Shown here one piece after another: positions 24,401 through 37,800 of a stretch of DNA of 64,000 nt (its first letter is position 1; every line of letters starts with the position of its first letter). Under the pieces are notes generated by a model. It searched no databases. It saw only the letters and a list, made by a program, of their open reading frames with translations, and had not been told where the DNA came from. The position numbers and the translations under genes were made by a program. Origin of the DNA: Hymenolepis diminuta (Eukaryota > Platyhelminthes > Cestoda > Cyclophyllidea > Hymenolepididae); NCBI GenBank assembly GCA_900708905.1, contig CAADRB010000028.1, positions 124,001 through 188,000 on the forward strand, written 5' to 3'.

Positions 24401-26019
24401 ACAAAATATGACAGTAAAAATATGCTTATGTAAACTAATATTATATTTACCGAAAAAGCACATCTGAAGACAGAAAAGATGCCGCAGTTGAAATGATCCA
24501 CCCGATTGAATTTTAACGTAAGAAACATTGATTTAAAATGTTATTTTGATCTTCTTCTTCATCTAAAAATTCAATTTCCCACTTGAATGCACGAGTAAAC
24601 AATCTTTCTCTACCTCACTGTTTTCATCACGTGTTTAAGCTCACGAACTGGTTTTAAAACTAAAATTTTTCATTCATACTGAAAAAGTTTCAATTTTCAA
24701 TATCATTAACAGTAATAAACCTCAATAATACATATTTGTTTGATTTATAAAATTTCTATTTTGCCTTGAGGAAACTAACAAATTCGATCATTTTTAATAC
24801 CTGAGAAGCATAAAACACTCAAATAAAGAGGATAAGTTCAGGGCTTCAAGTGAGTTGTACTTCACTTCACTTCGGGATTCATCCACTTTTTGTGTATAAT
24901 GTCAGCGCAACAGTTAAAGTTCTTCAAAAATTGTTTCACGGCTTCGATGCCCATTTGTGTACATCTAGTGATTGGAACGACCAAGCCACTGGTTAAGCAC
25001 GGCTAGTAAAAGGGCCGCGGTGCTAGTAAAAGAGGTGGTAGAATTCGAGTTTCTTAACGGGAAGACTTCATGATGCTGCCCTTTTACCCAAAATGAATTT
25101 TGGAAAACGCTTCCCTAAATAGACTTGGAAGTTCAATACTTATTGGTTATAGCTCACCAATTCTTGCCCTTATATTCTAACGTTAGAATTTCACCATAAC
25201 ACTTAGGCTTCTGAGCGAGCTCAGTTGATGAAATTGAGCGGTCGGTCATATCACCATATCATATCATATTTTATTTTCATCTACTATTTCAATACGTTGT
25301 GTAAGTTATACATGTTATATATTCCTAATTTATTAAACTGCTGTGCCTAAAAACATCACAATTTTATCTGTCCTTAAATTAATAGTATCATAGATGATCT
25401 CGCTAATTAACGGTGGCCTTTTAATAGGCAAACATTCCCTCACTATCTGCATTTCATCTGGTCAATTGCGTTTGGCTCATTGGCTGAATGCAAATTTAAG
25501 TCGGTTATTTGTCCATATTTTGCGATATGCAAACCGCTAAAACGCAATCCCTCTCTTCATCGTACCTAATAAATGTAATGGAGTATTCGCCCGTCTTTAA
25601 AAATCGATTACATTGGGGTGGAGTTTAGTTTAGTTCAGCATTTTCGGCTAGCAGCTTAGCACTGTGGACGTCCTAGTTAGCAGCAGAAAGCACTATCCTG
25701 TGCCTCGACAACTTCAAGTTTGATCCAATCAAATCGACCGAAACCTGGGTAATTTTCCAGTGGAGACATTTTTATTTATAGACTGAGCTTCCGTAATCCT
25801 TCAGTGCACTTACTTGAACTTCACATGACCAAATTTTTTGATCGAATATTTTAGGCTAAAGAAAAAATATTCTTACTTGGTATGTCTTCTCGCAAAAAAT
25901 AATAGATAATTTTATCAGAATTCCTCTTAATCTCAAAAAAACCCCTTTGATGCTCATAATATAAATATTAAGATAATTACGCTATATTATTAGTATTATT
26001 AAAAAGATACAAAATAAAG

Positions 26020-26360
26020 CGGATGGCATGAGCGCCCACGAAAAAAATTAATCGGTCAACGAGCTCTGAATATGGTGGAAATAATCACACTCATACATCT
26101 GTGAATCAAACGAATATTATTTCATCCTAATGTGAATCTCCACTTTTTGAAAATATGGAAAAGTCTTTGCACTTGATTTCAAGTTAAATAACACTTGTGA
26201 TATACTGGCTTCATTACCTGCTTATTTTTGACCGCCTTTCCCGCTTTATATTTAATTAGGCCTATTTGCCATTCCCTTTACTCAATGATTAGAACTTGTA
26301 AATTTTTTAATATCGTACTATGAATAATAATAACAATTATTAATTCATGATATCAGTAGA
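26020..26360. repeat. Dispersed repeat family 1, copy A (diverged)
   Basis: It shares an ordered series of blocks with 35738-36130 and 36476-36760: (ATGAGC..CCACGAAAA..), then a CTTGTGATAT-like block, CTTCATTACC..GCTTAT, GACC..CT, GATTAGAACTTGTAAA, and a (AATAATAATAAC) stretch. All three copies are in the same orientation. No open frame or terminal motif seen; boundaries approximate. Confidence 0.65.
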
Positions 26361-28752
26361 ATATATCAGAATTAAACGTCATACCCCCCTTAACAAACTT
26401 AATATGATAGAGGGGTTTTAAAATATTTTATCTCGCAGCGCCTTTAAAATACATGTACTAAATTTTGTCTATGCCTAATAAACTTGATGTAAAAGCATTA
26501 ATGTTAATAATAGCACTTACTCTTTTACAAAAAATCTTTCCACTTTCATATACATAAGTTAGTTAACATTTCTACATAAAAGAAATATTTTGACTTCCGA
26601 CAAGTCCATTTGTCACAATATGAAAGTCGTCTAATCGGCGCATTATAACGTAGGGGAATAGCGAACAGTAATATAGTCGCACAGTTATTGAAGCACCAAA
26701 AGACATGGGAGGTCCAAATAAAGCAAGTCATTTTTAATGTTAACGGTAAACCACCCAGATAAGAAAAAGACTTGGAGTTTGTGTGGTAGGGAATACTGCT
26801 TACTCTACACATTAGACTTTGATTAATTTGATTGGTGCCCTAGAACGAATTGGAATCGAATTAATGGTTCCCTTTGTTTTGATGTAATTTCGCCATCTCA
26901 GCCCGGTAGTCGAAATTTATTTTGTGAAGTTAGTTGGTATAAAATTTGAGATAAAAGAAAATAACTGTTTTTTCTTGATTAACAACCAGAAAAAAGGAGA
27001 GGAAACTTACTGAAGGAATAATGTGATTATACGTCTTTAAATCGGAATTCGACCAACTCATATCTAATAAGCATTATTACTGGTTAATAAATTATAATAC
27101 CGATTCGAGTCTATTAAACAGAAGAAGAGCCCCTTTTGATTTCCTTTCTCTTGGGATAATAGTTAGGAAACATCTTCCCTAAACTTAAGCATAGTATCGA
27201 TAGTTCTCTAGTCTACGGAGGAAGCAGTCATATTGAATTTTAAGTTTCCATTATGCCTCGCTAGTACATTAAATGTGCAAATAATGATCTTTCAAAAATT
27301 GATTTCATTCGAGATGGGCAGTATAAAATGTGTAACTGCTTTAATAAAACTCTATGAAGTAACAATAATCTACATACAATATTGCAACTGAAATGTAAAT
27401 TCCTTCCGATGCCTTAGGAGTAGTCACTATGATATAGTGGTGGAATATGAAACCAACTATGCAAATCTGTTGGCAGAACCTGACGTGATAATAATTTTGG
27501 CTTTTCTGTAAGAACTTAAATTTATTATAATTTGAAGTTTATTCGCGTATCACATGATTCTAGGTTTAAAATTGATCATTTCATAATGCGTGTGCATTTG
27601 CCTTAGTTTTAGACATGACTAATCATCATTCTTTCCTAAAATCTGTAGTTAATTTATCGGACAAAATAAGATCTTTTTATATTTTCAACGAGATAAAATG
27701 TCCAAAATTGACGTCGTTTGATTAGACTATATGTAAAATGTCAAAAGAAAATGTGTAATTAACTTGCAGTTCCATTTCCGTTTGAAAATTTAAAATATTA
27801 TAAGAAAATTATAGCGCCTTATCAGTAATTTAAAGCTAACACGTCATAGAATTCATCATTTTTTCACCGTGCACTGGAGATATATTACGTGTTTTGCTAA
27901 AATTTCACGTTCAGTTTGTCAATTTGTTTGTCACGGTTGCGGACATAGACAGCTTTTCATAAAGTCTGATAGTATTTGTTGTATGAATAGTGCTCGCAGC
28001 AGGCTACCAAGAAACAGGCTACCATGATTTGTGTTTACTCATCAAATCGCCGTCGAAAGAGATCTAATTAGCACAATAAAATTTATCACCGCTGTCACCG
28101 CTGTTTTGTTCTAAAGCTGTGAATCCATTAATTATTATTTTTGCTACGTAAATATATAGAAATGCAATTTTTATTAATGGTTAAGTCCATATCTAGATCC
28201 TTATTCTCACAGATAACAGCGATGACAATTCACTTGCACATTGAAATTTTAGTTTAATATTTGCAAAATATTCAATCCATAAATAAAGTTCCGTGGCAAT
28301 ATGAATCTAATACCTATGATGGGAGGGTGAGATTTGTTCGCTCAGCCTTCTGGTTTTATTATTTTACTATAAAGAAACGTACTAACCAAATTGAAACTCC
28401 TAAATTGATAATGACAGTGTGACTGTGGGCTGGTGATAACTCAAATCAGAGTGAGGTCCTGTGAAAATCTGCAAAAAATTAGTGGGCTTTTATGTTCTTT
28501 ACGATAACTAAAGAGATGTAGAGAGAAGAGTAATCTCATTTCAAGCAATACGATAAGGACCCAGTGGAATAATTCCTGACTTAATAAAGGCAAATATTTA
28601 AAACAATATTTTCAAGTCAAAAGTAGTTTTACATGTTTAAATAAATGGCCATGAATAAATAATGTGCTCAAAATAGCTAGTCGGTTGACAATTACCCATG
28701 CGCATCTTATTCTAAATATGAATAAAAATTAGTAAAATATCAGTCTTTCATT

Positions 28753-29177
28753 TGTGGCGGTCCTTTACAGGGTCACCAGTTTGTAGCGGCAGATGGCTAA
28801 CAGTAAATGAAAGAAAAAGAACACCTAAGATTGCGTAGACCAGGTTGTATTGAACAAACCTCAGTACAGAGTCTCAAGGGAAAAGAGAGAATTGGAGAAG
28901 AAGGATTGAGCAACGGGAGATGTGTTTGACGAGCTAGGGTCCCCCGTGTGTTTTTGTGTCTAATGGAGGGCTATTTATAATCGACACTTTGGGTGAGGAC
29001 ACGCATAAGGATATAATTGTGTGCGAGCTTTAATTGGTCGGGAGGATTGTAGGAAAAGGAAGGGCCAGTGCAGACAAGACTGGTTAATAGCAGGGCCGAC
29101 TAAGCGGTGTCTGCTACTATCGTCCGAGGTATGCTTACCTTTTCCGATCGATGAGAAATAGGCCAGTTTAGGACACA
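28753..29177. repeat. GC-richer block, possible solo LTR or other insertion
   Basis: About 425 bp clearly richer in GC than both flanks. It starts TGTGGCGG, with a second TGTAGCGG 29 bp later, has a TATA-like CTATTTATAA at 28971-28980, and ends GGACACA. A 7-bp direct repeat CCAGTTT lies at 28776-28782 and 29163-29169, compatible with a target-site duplication, but the implied element does not end in CA. No primer-binding site or polypurine tract is identified. Confidence 0.3.
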
Positions 29178-32100
29178 CGATGTTTGTCTATGGAGTGCTT
29201 GGGTCACAGGAAAGGTTAAAAGTTTGCAGACATTACTATAAAGACAAGATAATCAAATTTGGTGATGACTGGAGAGTATGTAAGATAAATATTACGGAGA
29301 AGAAAGATCATCCTTCACATTACCGATGTTTGCCTCTGAACAGTGATCGATCAAGACTAATTGAAAAAAGTAAATACTATATGGCTTTTTAATATAAAAG
29401 TAGTCAAAAAGTGTTATTTAACAAGTCATGATTTCACTAGAAATGGACGCTCTTCAAATTTAGTCCGCAAAATGAATAAGAGATAACATACTAATTCATG
29501 CTTTCTCTTATCCTTGTAAGAAGTGCGAATATAATCTAGTGAGAATTGATATAAATGTATCATATAAATTGGAACTTAAATTAAGTTATTAATTAAATCA
29601 GAATTTGCAAAAAAGATCTGCTGGCACTTCGAAATTCTCGACATTTTAGATATTATTTTCGGTTCTACTCGGTATATTGGGATTTACTTAATTTGTACTA
29701 CTTCGCAGATAAGTAAATTTACAGGTAAATATGACATTTAATTGCATCAGTACGCTTTGTAATGAATGGCATATTTATTCGGGAAAAAAATTGCAATTTA
29801 TAAATACGTGTATTTCTATCTTTAAACTTATTAATTTTGATCTCTTATACCGCACTTTACACAAAAAACCAAAAGATTTTATCAGTTTGGAAGCAAAGTC
29901 AGCTCTTTACTCTAATCAACTCCGAAAATTTGGTTAAATATGGTAAAACTCATCTATTAATTTTAATTATAAATGCAAATAAGATCATCGGGATAAGGAT
30001 AAATAAGACAAGCAACTACCAACCTTTGTCTCTTTTCTGCTGTATTTCTTGAGTCAGAGTAGTAAGTAATCATAAGCCCAAAAGTGGTATTAAGGAGACC
30101 TCGATGTAAAGTTTGGTTTGAAAGACAGATAGGAAAAATACTTTCTGTCAGCTAAATATCATTTAAAGAAGCTGCAGACCACTGGCAGCATTAAATTAAT
30201 AACCATAATTATCCTTCGTTGGTAAATCGGAACTAGCACCGAATAATTTAATGAAACTACGTATTTTAGGTTTTATTGATGTAAATACTTTTATAAATTC
30301 CGGTATTTGATAAGATGGGCTCCTCCTTCAAAGATTCAAATCGCCATAAATCACTGATATATTTTTCGGATTGGACAATTACCTAAGGTAATATTTATTA
30401 CGAAATACGACATAACATGAAAACACCGAATAGTAACACTTCAGTCAGCTCTTTTGGATTTAAGACCGCAAATAATAAAATCCTTTTCCGTTTATCAAAA
30501 CATGTTTATTTGAAGCCGTTTTATAATTAACTGAAGGAGCATTACCTAAAAATAATCTACAATTTCACTGGATCAAACAAAGTTTGCAAATATATACTTG
30601 AGAATCAAAAATCAAAAACAGGCAACCAGATATTTGCCCGTGTTATGCAAAACCTAGGCTGGTACATCGTATAAAGTCCATCTCGTCTTATTTACATACT
30701 ATATGTATCAATAGAAAGCATACTGAATAAGCACGATAGTTCATCTTTCACAATCGAGCTAAATGTTATCCATTTACTACTAAATTCAAGTTGTTTACTG
30801 TTTATAATGGTAAAAAATATGATGGTAAGAGCAACAACAGAAGTTAGATTCTGGTTCATTGTTCGACATTGACTGATTGGAGTTTAATTGAAAGACTAAT
30901 CACTCCCTTCTCGATATAGCGGTATATCATCATTCGGTTTAGTGTTTTGGCGAGAGACAAAAGGATCAAGTTAAAAATCAGCCGGATTTTGGCTGTGTAG
31001 CCTGGAAAATTAGAGAAATTACGCAGTGATTTATAAAACTCTTTGTTAATTGTTTGTGGGAAAGATTTTACTTTTGTAAGTTGTAGGAAATAAATTTATA
31101 CAATTTTGAGATTAATCTCCTCCGGATATACTTAGAAATAGAAAATAAATTCCTACTTTTTTCGGAGGCATTGTGAAAATGACTTTTAAAATATGAGACC
31201 ACAGTATCGATTTTCGAAATTTCACCATTGGGCCCAATCAGTTTATTTATTCGCTTAGCTTTCACCACTGTGATGATAGGAATATAATGAATTCTTCGTC
31301 ATTTCATGGTGAAGTGGATCTATTGAGAAAAAAAGTGAAGTGAAGGGTAATTAATGTTTCAATAACAAACCAAATCCATAAGAATTGAGGATTAATAAAG
31401 GCCAGAAAAAAGGACACATCTATAAGACTAACTGGAGGAACGAATTTAAACTAACTCATAATTTTATTAATTGTTCCATCTTAAAGCTTTAAAATCACTT
31501 TTATTAGTGAGTATGTAAAAGTTCTATATTCAAACCTAATGTATTCAAAGAGAAAGGACTGATATATTTTTTAAAGAGCATTTCATGATTTAAATGACCA
31601 AATAAAAATAAACCTATTCATAAGAATAGCTGATCACAGACAGAAGATTTATCTTAAGAAAGTCGATTCAGTTTAGTAAGATAGAACCAAGAAGTATCCA
31701 TTTCGACCCTAACCTTGCTAAATCCCCGTTGCTGACCATAAATTCAAAATTTTACCATACTTCCAGTGATTTGATTAATAATGCCGAGTAATATTGATAA
31801 CGTTCAAAATATATTAAGACGCTTCAGACGGGTAATCAATATTTAGTCACCAGAAGCTTCTTATCTACTTTCATATTTTGGCATTATTCGATCATATGCG
31901 GCCGAAAATGGTTCCTTTTGTGTATCGAATGCCAGCTGAATGTAGCATTCAGGGCACGAAAATATTTAGATGAACGGTAAATCGGTTGTCGTTACTTAAG
32001 CAGAGTACTTGATCAGATCGTGCCGATTATTTACTACCCAAATGTACGTATTTCCTCAATCGCAAGCAGTAATATACAAATATGTAGCAATGGAATTAAT

Positions 32101-33158
32101 CTACTTATGCTCCAGAAACCCTTTGATATACCATTAAGATGAAATCGGTAATATACTTCTCTCTAGTGAAGAAGAGACTGCAATTAAAATGTACAGGTTG
32201 ATGAGTCGCTGATAAAATCATTTTACTTCTAGGATTAACTACGTGAACATATGTATGCTGAGTACCTGAAAAACAATAGTTAGATTAATGTTAAAACATG
32301 AATGAATAAAATGAAATAGACAAATTAGAAAACTAGATTATAAAAATTGTTACCAATATAATTCAGCGAGAAAGTGAAGTATAAAGTGGTGTATTTATAA
32401 AGCTGTTTAATATTATCATTATTATTACATTATTTTAATCCACTTATTTATCATTTCCGATCACATGACCTATATAATTTAAGTTATTTTAACTAGTTTT
32501 ATTTAATTAAATTGTAATTTATTTTTATGATTTTCTGATATCTCTCAGAAATGGAAATCGCCACCCATGGAGCCCAATAATAAACCAATGTTGTAAGAAG
32601 ACTGATATTAATTCTCTGATAAACGTTTATTTTATAATGCGAGTTGGACTTTCACACCAGAAGCTCCTTGTTTTCCAGCACACAATTCTGATGTGGGGAA
32701 AAATATGACCTTCAGATTGATTATAATGTGGAGGATCCTATATTTATTTATGAAGTTTTGGATTTGCATAGGGATTATGGGTTGGACCAGTCGCCACGCT
32801 GGTAGTCGCAAACCGGTTGGTAATTATAACTACACCAGCCGAGAACCATCTTTGTGAACTATCTCCGTTTGGCATAATCTTGTTAACGCCAATGATTCAG
32901 AAGGTCGTCGATATTGATCAGATCAAAGTAAAATACAAACTCACACAACTGCTAGGTTTTGTCCTTTTTCAGCATGGAAATCAAAATAAGAGATTTTATA
33001 ATGGCACCCGTTTTTCTAACAATCAGGGATGCATGTGACATCTCAAGGAAAACTTTAATTAACGAAGGGTTGAAAACAGGAAATGCATTGCGGAAATAAG
33101 AAATGCGAAAAATAAATAATTATAATTAAAAGCCTGTAGCTTACACTTTTCACTTTAC

Positions 33159-33202
33159 ATATGTATATATATATATATTGCTAATTTTGCTAATATTGCT
33201 AA
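33159..33202. repeat. AT microsatellite followed by a short GCTAAT tandem
   Basis: ATATGTATATATATATATAT, then three degenerate copies of TTGCTAAT. Simple-sequence DNA. Confidence 0.75.
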
Positions 33203-34844
33203 TCTATTCCGTGCAAAGTTAGGGTTCTGTATTTATACAGTTCTTCGATGACAGCAGGTGAGTTAGCATGATTCTCCCCGATTGTGATTATAACTATCTG
33301 GATTAGGCTTTCTCCAAAAGCTACCATTAAACACCATGGGTGGTCATTTCTAGAATTAGTTTTCTTAGTTCTTAGTTTTATCATTGAAATCCGGCGCCAT
33401 CAGTTTGTATGCATGGGAACACGCGAGAGAGTTCATTTTATAATACTTCGATAAACGTCATAAAAATAATCACCGGAGCCTTAATTTCACGAATTGTCAT
33501 TATAACAATAAAGGCATGATAAAGGATGCTCAATAATTGCACTCAGTATTTAGGCTGATCTTGTTTATTTGAATTACAGATAAAATTCAGGAGGAGGAGA
33601 TTAAATAAATTTACAAACGTTAAAAGGTTCGCAGATGTCAGTAACATAAATAACGTCTTTTTTATATTAACTAACGGAGTTCTATGTAAAAAGGCATAGA
33701 TTAAGGATGATTTCTGATAGTTTTCTATTGGTCGTCACTAGTAGCTCACAAGTTGCACTATTGAACTTCTTAAACTCGAAAAGAATATTTTCTTAAGAAT
33801 GGGAGTAGTCCTAAAATGAATTCTCTCTCTTGAAATATATAGTAAATTTAAGTATAATTTATTGCTGAGCATTGAGTAATTGGCTAGCAGAGAAAAATAG
33901 CCAGTGATTATAAACGTTTAGTCTCGTTCGATTTTCCCCTGACTTCAAGCACTAGATTCCACCGAATAGCAAATTCACCATAGATATCACCCAAGTTCCG
34001 TCAATCACATTGCCATGGACTTACTAACGGAATTTTAGAGCGATCAATAACTCTATTGTTATTCTATTGTCCTTACATTAACTACATCAAAAACTGCTCT
34101 TTACTTAGAAAAAATACATCCAGTGATTCGAATAGTCGGTTCAGTTTGCAGGTGACTAAATTTGAAAAAGATTCCAGAAGATGTCAACCAACCCTGGGAT
34201 TAAGTCTTGAATCCAAATTCTCAACCGTTTTGTTCCAGGATTGTCCTTCTCATATGAAGACTTTCACTGACTAATTTTAATTGAAAATTAAGTATTACCT
34301 GGGGTTCATTTATTTTGCTTGCAAATCGGTATGGTTTCTTTCGAGACAATTATGAGGTAATAGAGATTCGATTCCATTTTATAAGCTTAGCTATATACAA
34401 CTAAACTGCCAACAATTTAGCAGTTTCAGGAGTCTAATTAGCCTAAACAAAGGACGCCTCGTCACGCTCTTCAGTCTCACTTGATAAAGATTTAACACAC
34501 TGACACACTATCCGCCAGTCCAAAGATTCAAAACGACGGTGAATTAAAATAAAAGACAAGACCGTCAAAAGCGCATGTGATTGTACTTTCAGAACAACAA
34601 AGTACGTTGAAAGGGGGTAGAGAAGAAGTAGACTTCACACAAATGCATGCTCATCACCGCTGCCGACAGCGGAAAAAAAAGAGGAGAGCGAAATTAAAGC
34701 AGACGGACCGACGAGTACACAAGGCCAGGCAATATTATACAAAGAACGGGAGAGAGAGAAATACATATAGAAGTGATGGGATGAGATGCGACGTGTATGA
34801 AGCAATACATACGTTTATGCGATATCAATCGTTATCGTGTGTCA

Positions 34845-37800
34845 TTAAAAAGACGAAGATGAGGAAGATGAGTGTAGAATGGTATCGGAACGATTGAGGA
34901 TATCAGAAGGAGGTTTGTGGTTGTTAGTAGTATTACTGTTTGGTGAATTGCAGAGAGCTGGGGCTGAACCGACAGATGGTCGACAATGCCAGAGACCTGT
35001 GGCAGGGACTCCATCCTCATTGATCTTGATCACTCTGACCTCGATACCGTCAGGAATGACGGGTTTCAGTGAGGGGGGAAGAGAGTTGGCTCGTGGAAGG
35101 GAGATTTTAGAACCGGAGAGGGTGTGTAGACTTGAGTCGTGAAGGGCCTCACAACTGGCCGCGTCACGTTCCATGTGGTATTGAATCTAAAAAGCACGCA
35201 AAAATTTTAATTAAGGTCTTCTATCAATCATCGTTTAAACAATCTTGGTCAATTAGATAGATTCGTAAATGGGTATTGAGGCATATACTAAACGTATTGA
35301 GAAAAAACACCTATCAGCCCTATTCACGCGCATCTGCTACTAGATATTGATCGTTATCGATGGCTTAGAGAGGCGTAGATAGCTTATCAGACACAACATA
35401 GGTCAAGTTATTTAGGAGCCTTAGTTATGTTTAACTTAAGCTAACACTCTTCATTGCTTGAGCATTTAGATATGCCCTAACTTTTTATGGACAGTTAAGT
35501 GATTAGAATGATCACATTAAAATTTTCTTCTCCCTTGAACGAAAAAATATATAGTTCTCTCGTGCTTGAATCCAGTTACGTAACTCAATTTATTGCATAA
35601 ATGAGCACGCTACATTTCATGCATATTTCAATTCTCTTCATAGTTCAAACAGTCATAAATTAAAGACTTCCAGATCGCAAAGGCCAGGTTCCTCATGAAT
35701 ATTCAATTTGGGTACACAATTATGTTTAATAAATGCTTGCTAGTACCATTTACTGGCTCTTGGCTGTTATAAGACAGATGGTTTGATGCGATATGAGCAG
35801 CCACGAAAATAAATCAACCGATCAATAAGCTCTTACTATCGTGCACATAATCTTATCTTTGAACGTGGGAGCAAATTCAGGGAATTTGAACATTAGAACA
35901 CTATAAATTAGACTGTGCTCCTTATGAGAATATGGGCGAATCAACGGTTTTAGAATCTGAGTAGAATAAGATTCTTGATGCTTTGACTTTGCTAATGGCT
36001 TATTCTTGACCCCTCTCAATTTCATACTTTAATAAGCTCGTTAGCCATTATCCTCATTCAGAAGCTTCCCATGATTAAAACTTGTAAAAGTTGTTCTGCA
36101 ATGTCGTGAGCAATAATAATAATAACACCGCTTATTAGATAAAATATACGGAAATATAATATAACTTACTTAGTTAATAACCGCTCCATTAGCATTAAAT
36201 CCCCTGTGAAATTCACAGTAAGTACAAAAAGTTAGTCAGAGAATTTCGTCAAATAAACTGTCAATTTTTCTCATGCACTGAGATCTAGCCAGTCCTATTT
36301 GAATAATTTAGGAGGCAAAAATGTAGAAACTTAGCTGAAAAAAGGGGCCAGACCATGTGACTATGCAAACTTTGGACTTTTAAAACGCTGAGTGCTGATA
36401 AGCCATTTTGATACCCAAAATCTTTTATACATATGCGAATAATTAGCAATGCAGTACAATGTCGAACCTACCGTTGCTAGTTTCATATGCTTGCTCTTGG
36501 CTGTAAATAGATACAAATAAGTCGGCTAGCTAACAAAATTGTGGACACAATCTCACCCATGAAATGGGGAGTCAAATGACGGAGATAGAATATTAGGATA
36601 TGAAAAAGTGAACTCTTAACCCTTATGTTAATATGCATAACGTAAAACATTCAAATTCATGTGAACTAAAACTCGTGATGCCCTGACTTCATTACCAGCT
36701 TATAACTGGTCCTCTCTTCCGTTTCATTTTTATTATTGTTCTTCTTATTCAACATGACAAAACGACGAAAACGCATTTTTTGTCATTGGCAATGACAACA
36801 GCAATTAATATTTATCAAATATAACAATTAATGTTAAGTAGACATTTCTTAAATTTTGAGACCGGCGATAAAGCTTTAACCACGTCCACTATGTAGAATC
36901 AAGGGCGGGCAAAGACACTGATGGCGAAAAGTGGAAGCCAAAATCTACTACTTCAAAACTTATAACTAAAGTGATATAAAATTCAGAGCTTCAGATTTAG
37001 TTGGAGTAGTTTTCCACCAACTTCCAAACGTCCATATCGATGGAAGTGACGTGAATTATCCTTCAACAGATGGGGAACCAAAGAAAGGGGAAATTTTATG
37101 GGACGAGGCCAAAGTGCATACCTGTGGTTCCACAGTGACCCTCACACTCCGCACCCTGGTATGTCTCAGCGGAATACCCCGATGAGTTCCCTCACTAGAT
37201 GACTCCGAATTCGAATGTGTGGTCAAGCGTTGTGGCGGACCACCTGAATTGGGGGAATTTTTACGTCCAACCGACGGTGACATGACTTCGCCCGTCGATG
37301 GCGTCTTTATCACATTTACCGAACTCGACTCCATAGATGCAGCAGTCATGATCAACCCCTCATGAGTCAGATCAAGAGTTTTCGCCAAGACACCACCGCC
37401 ACTACCGACGACACTCCGTTGGCACTCTCGATCACTGCGTCTGTGACTATGACTGCGACCGTTTCGAGTCATGATGATTGAAGCCGACGTCACTTCATGA
37501 AGTCGACGGGGTGTTCGGGTTTTCAGACGAATATTGCCATTACAGTGCTGGGAATGATGGCTGCGAGACGAGGGCTTGAGAGCACCGAGGAATGAAGTGT
37601 AGTAGCGGTGCCGAGATTGCTGTTTTTGATGGTGATAGTAGTGGTGTTGATGTTGCTGCCGGAATTGTTTTACTGACTGTGGATATAAGAAGTGCGTGAC
37701 GAGGAAACGAGCTGCACGACGAATGGGATGGAGTGGAGTACTGAAATAAAGGAAATATGCAACGAGTTTAGGAGAATTTCAGGTTGAAGCTCTGAGAAAT

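Larger units (their letters stand above)
21440..34844. other. 13.4-kb region without a supportable gene
   Basis: It lies between the prefoldin-3 stop and the stop of the minus-strand RING gene, so both 3' UTRs are inside its edges. AT-rich. It contains copy A of a dispersed repeat (26020-26360), a GC-richer block (28753-29177), an AT microsatellite (33159-33179) with a (TTGCTAAT)-like triplication to about 33202, and a minus-strand AATAAA at 34309-34314 that might serve the RING gene. The longest open frames (21962-22243 plus, 26546-26812 minus) show no family features. Confidence 0.6.
35187..37121 (-). other. RING-gene intron 6 (1.9 kb), with two repeat copies
   Basis: Donor GTATGC, acceptor TTTTTAG. 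More than a third of it is copies B and C of dispersed repeat family 1. No coding signal. Confidence 0.7.

Noticed and set aside
31068..31268. Minus frame with faint similarity to LINE endonuclease/RT linker text (GPNGEI...)
   Set aside because: Too short, with no reverse-transcriptase or endonuclease motif nearby; probably chance.
34577..34897. 106-codon plus frame rich in Lys/Arg
   Set aside because: Overlaps the terminal RING exon in antisense and its purine-rich 3' UTR; no family similarity.
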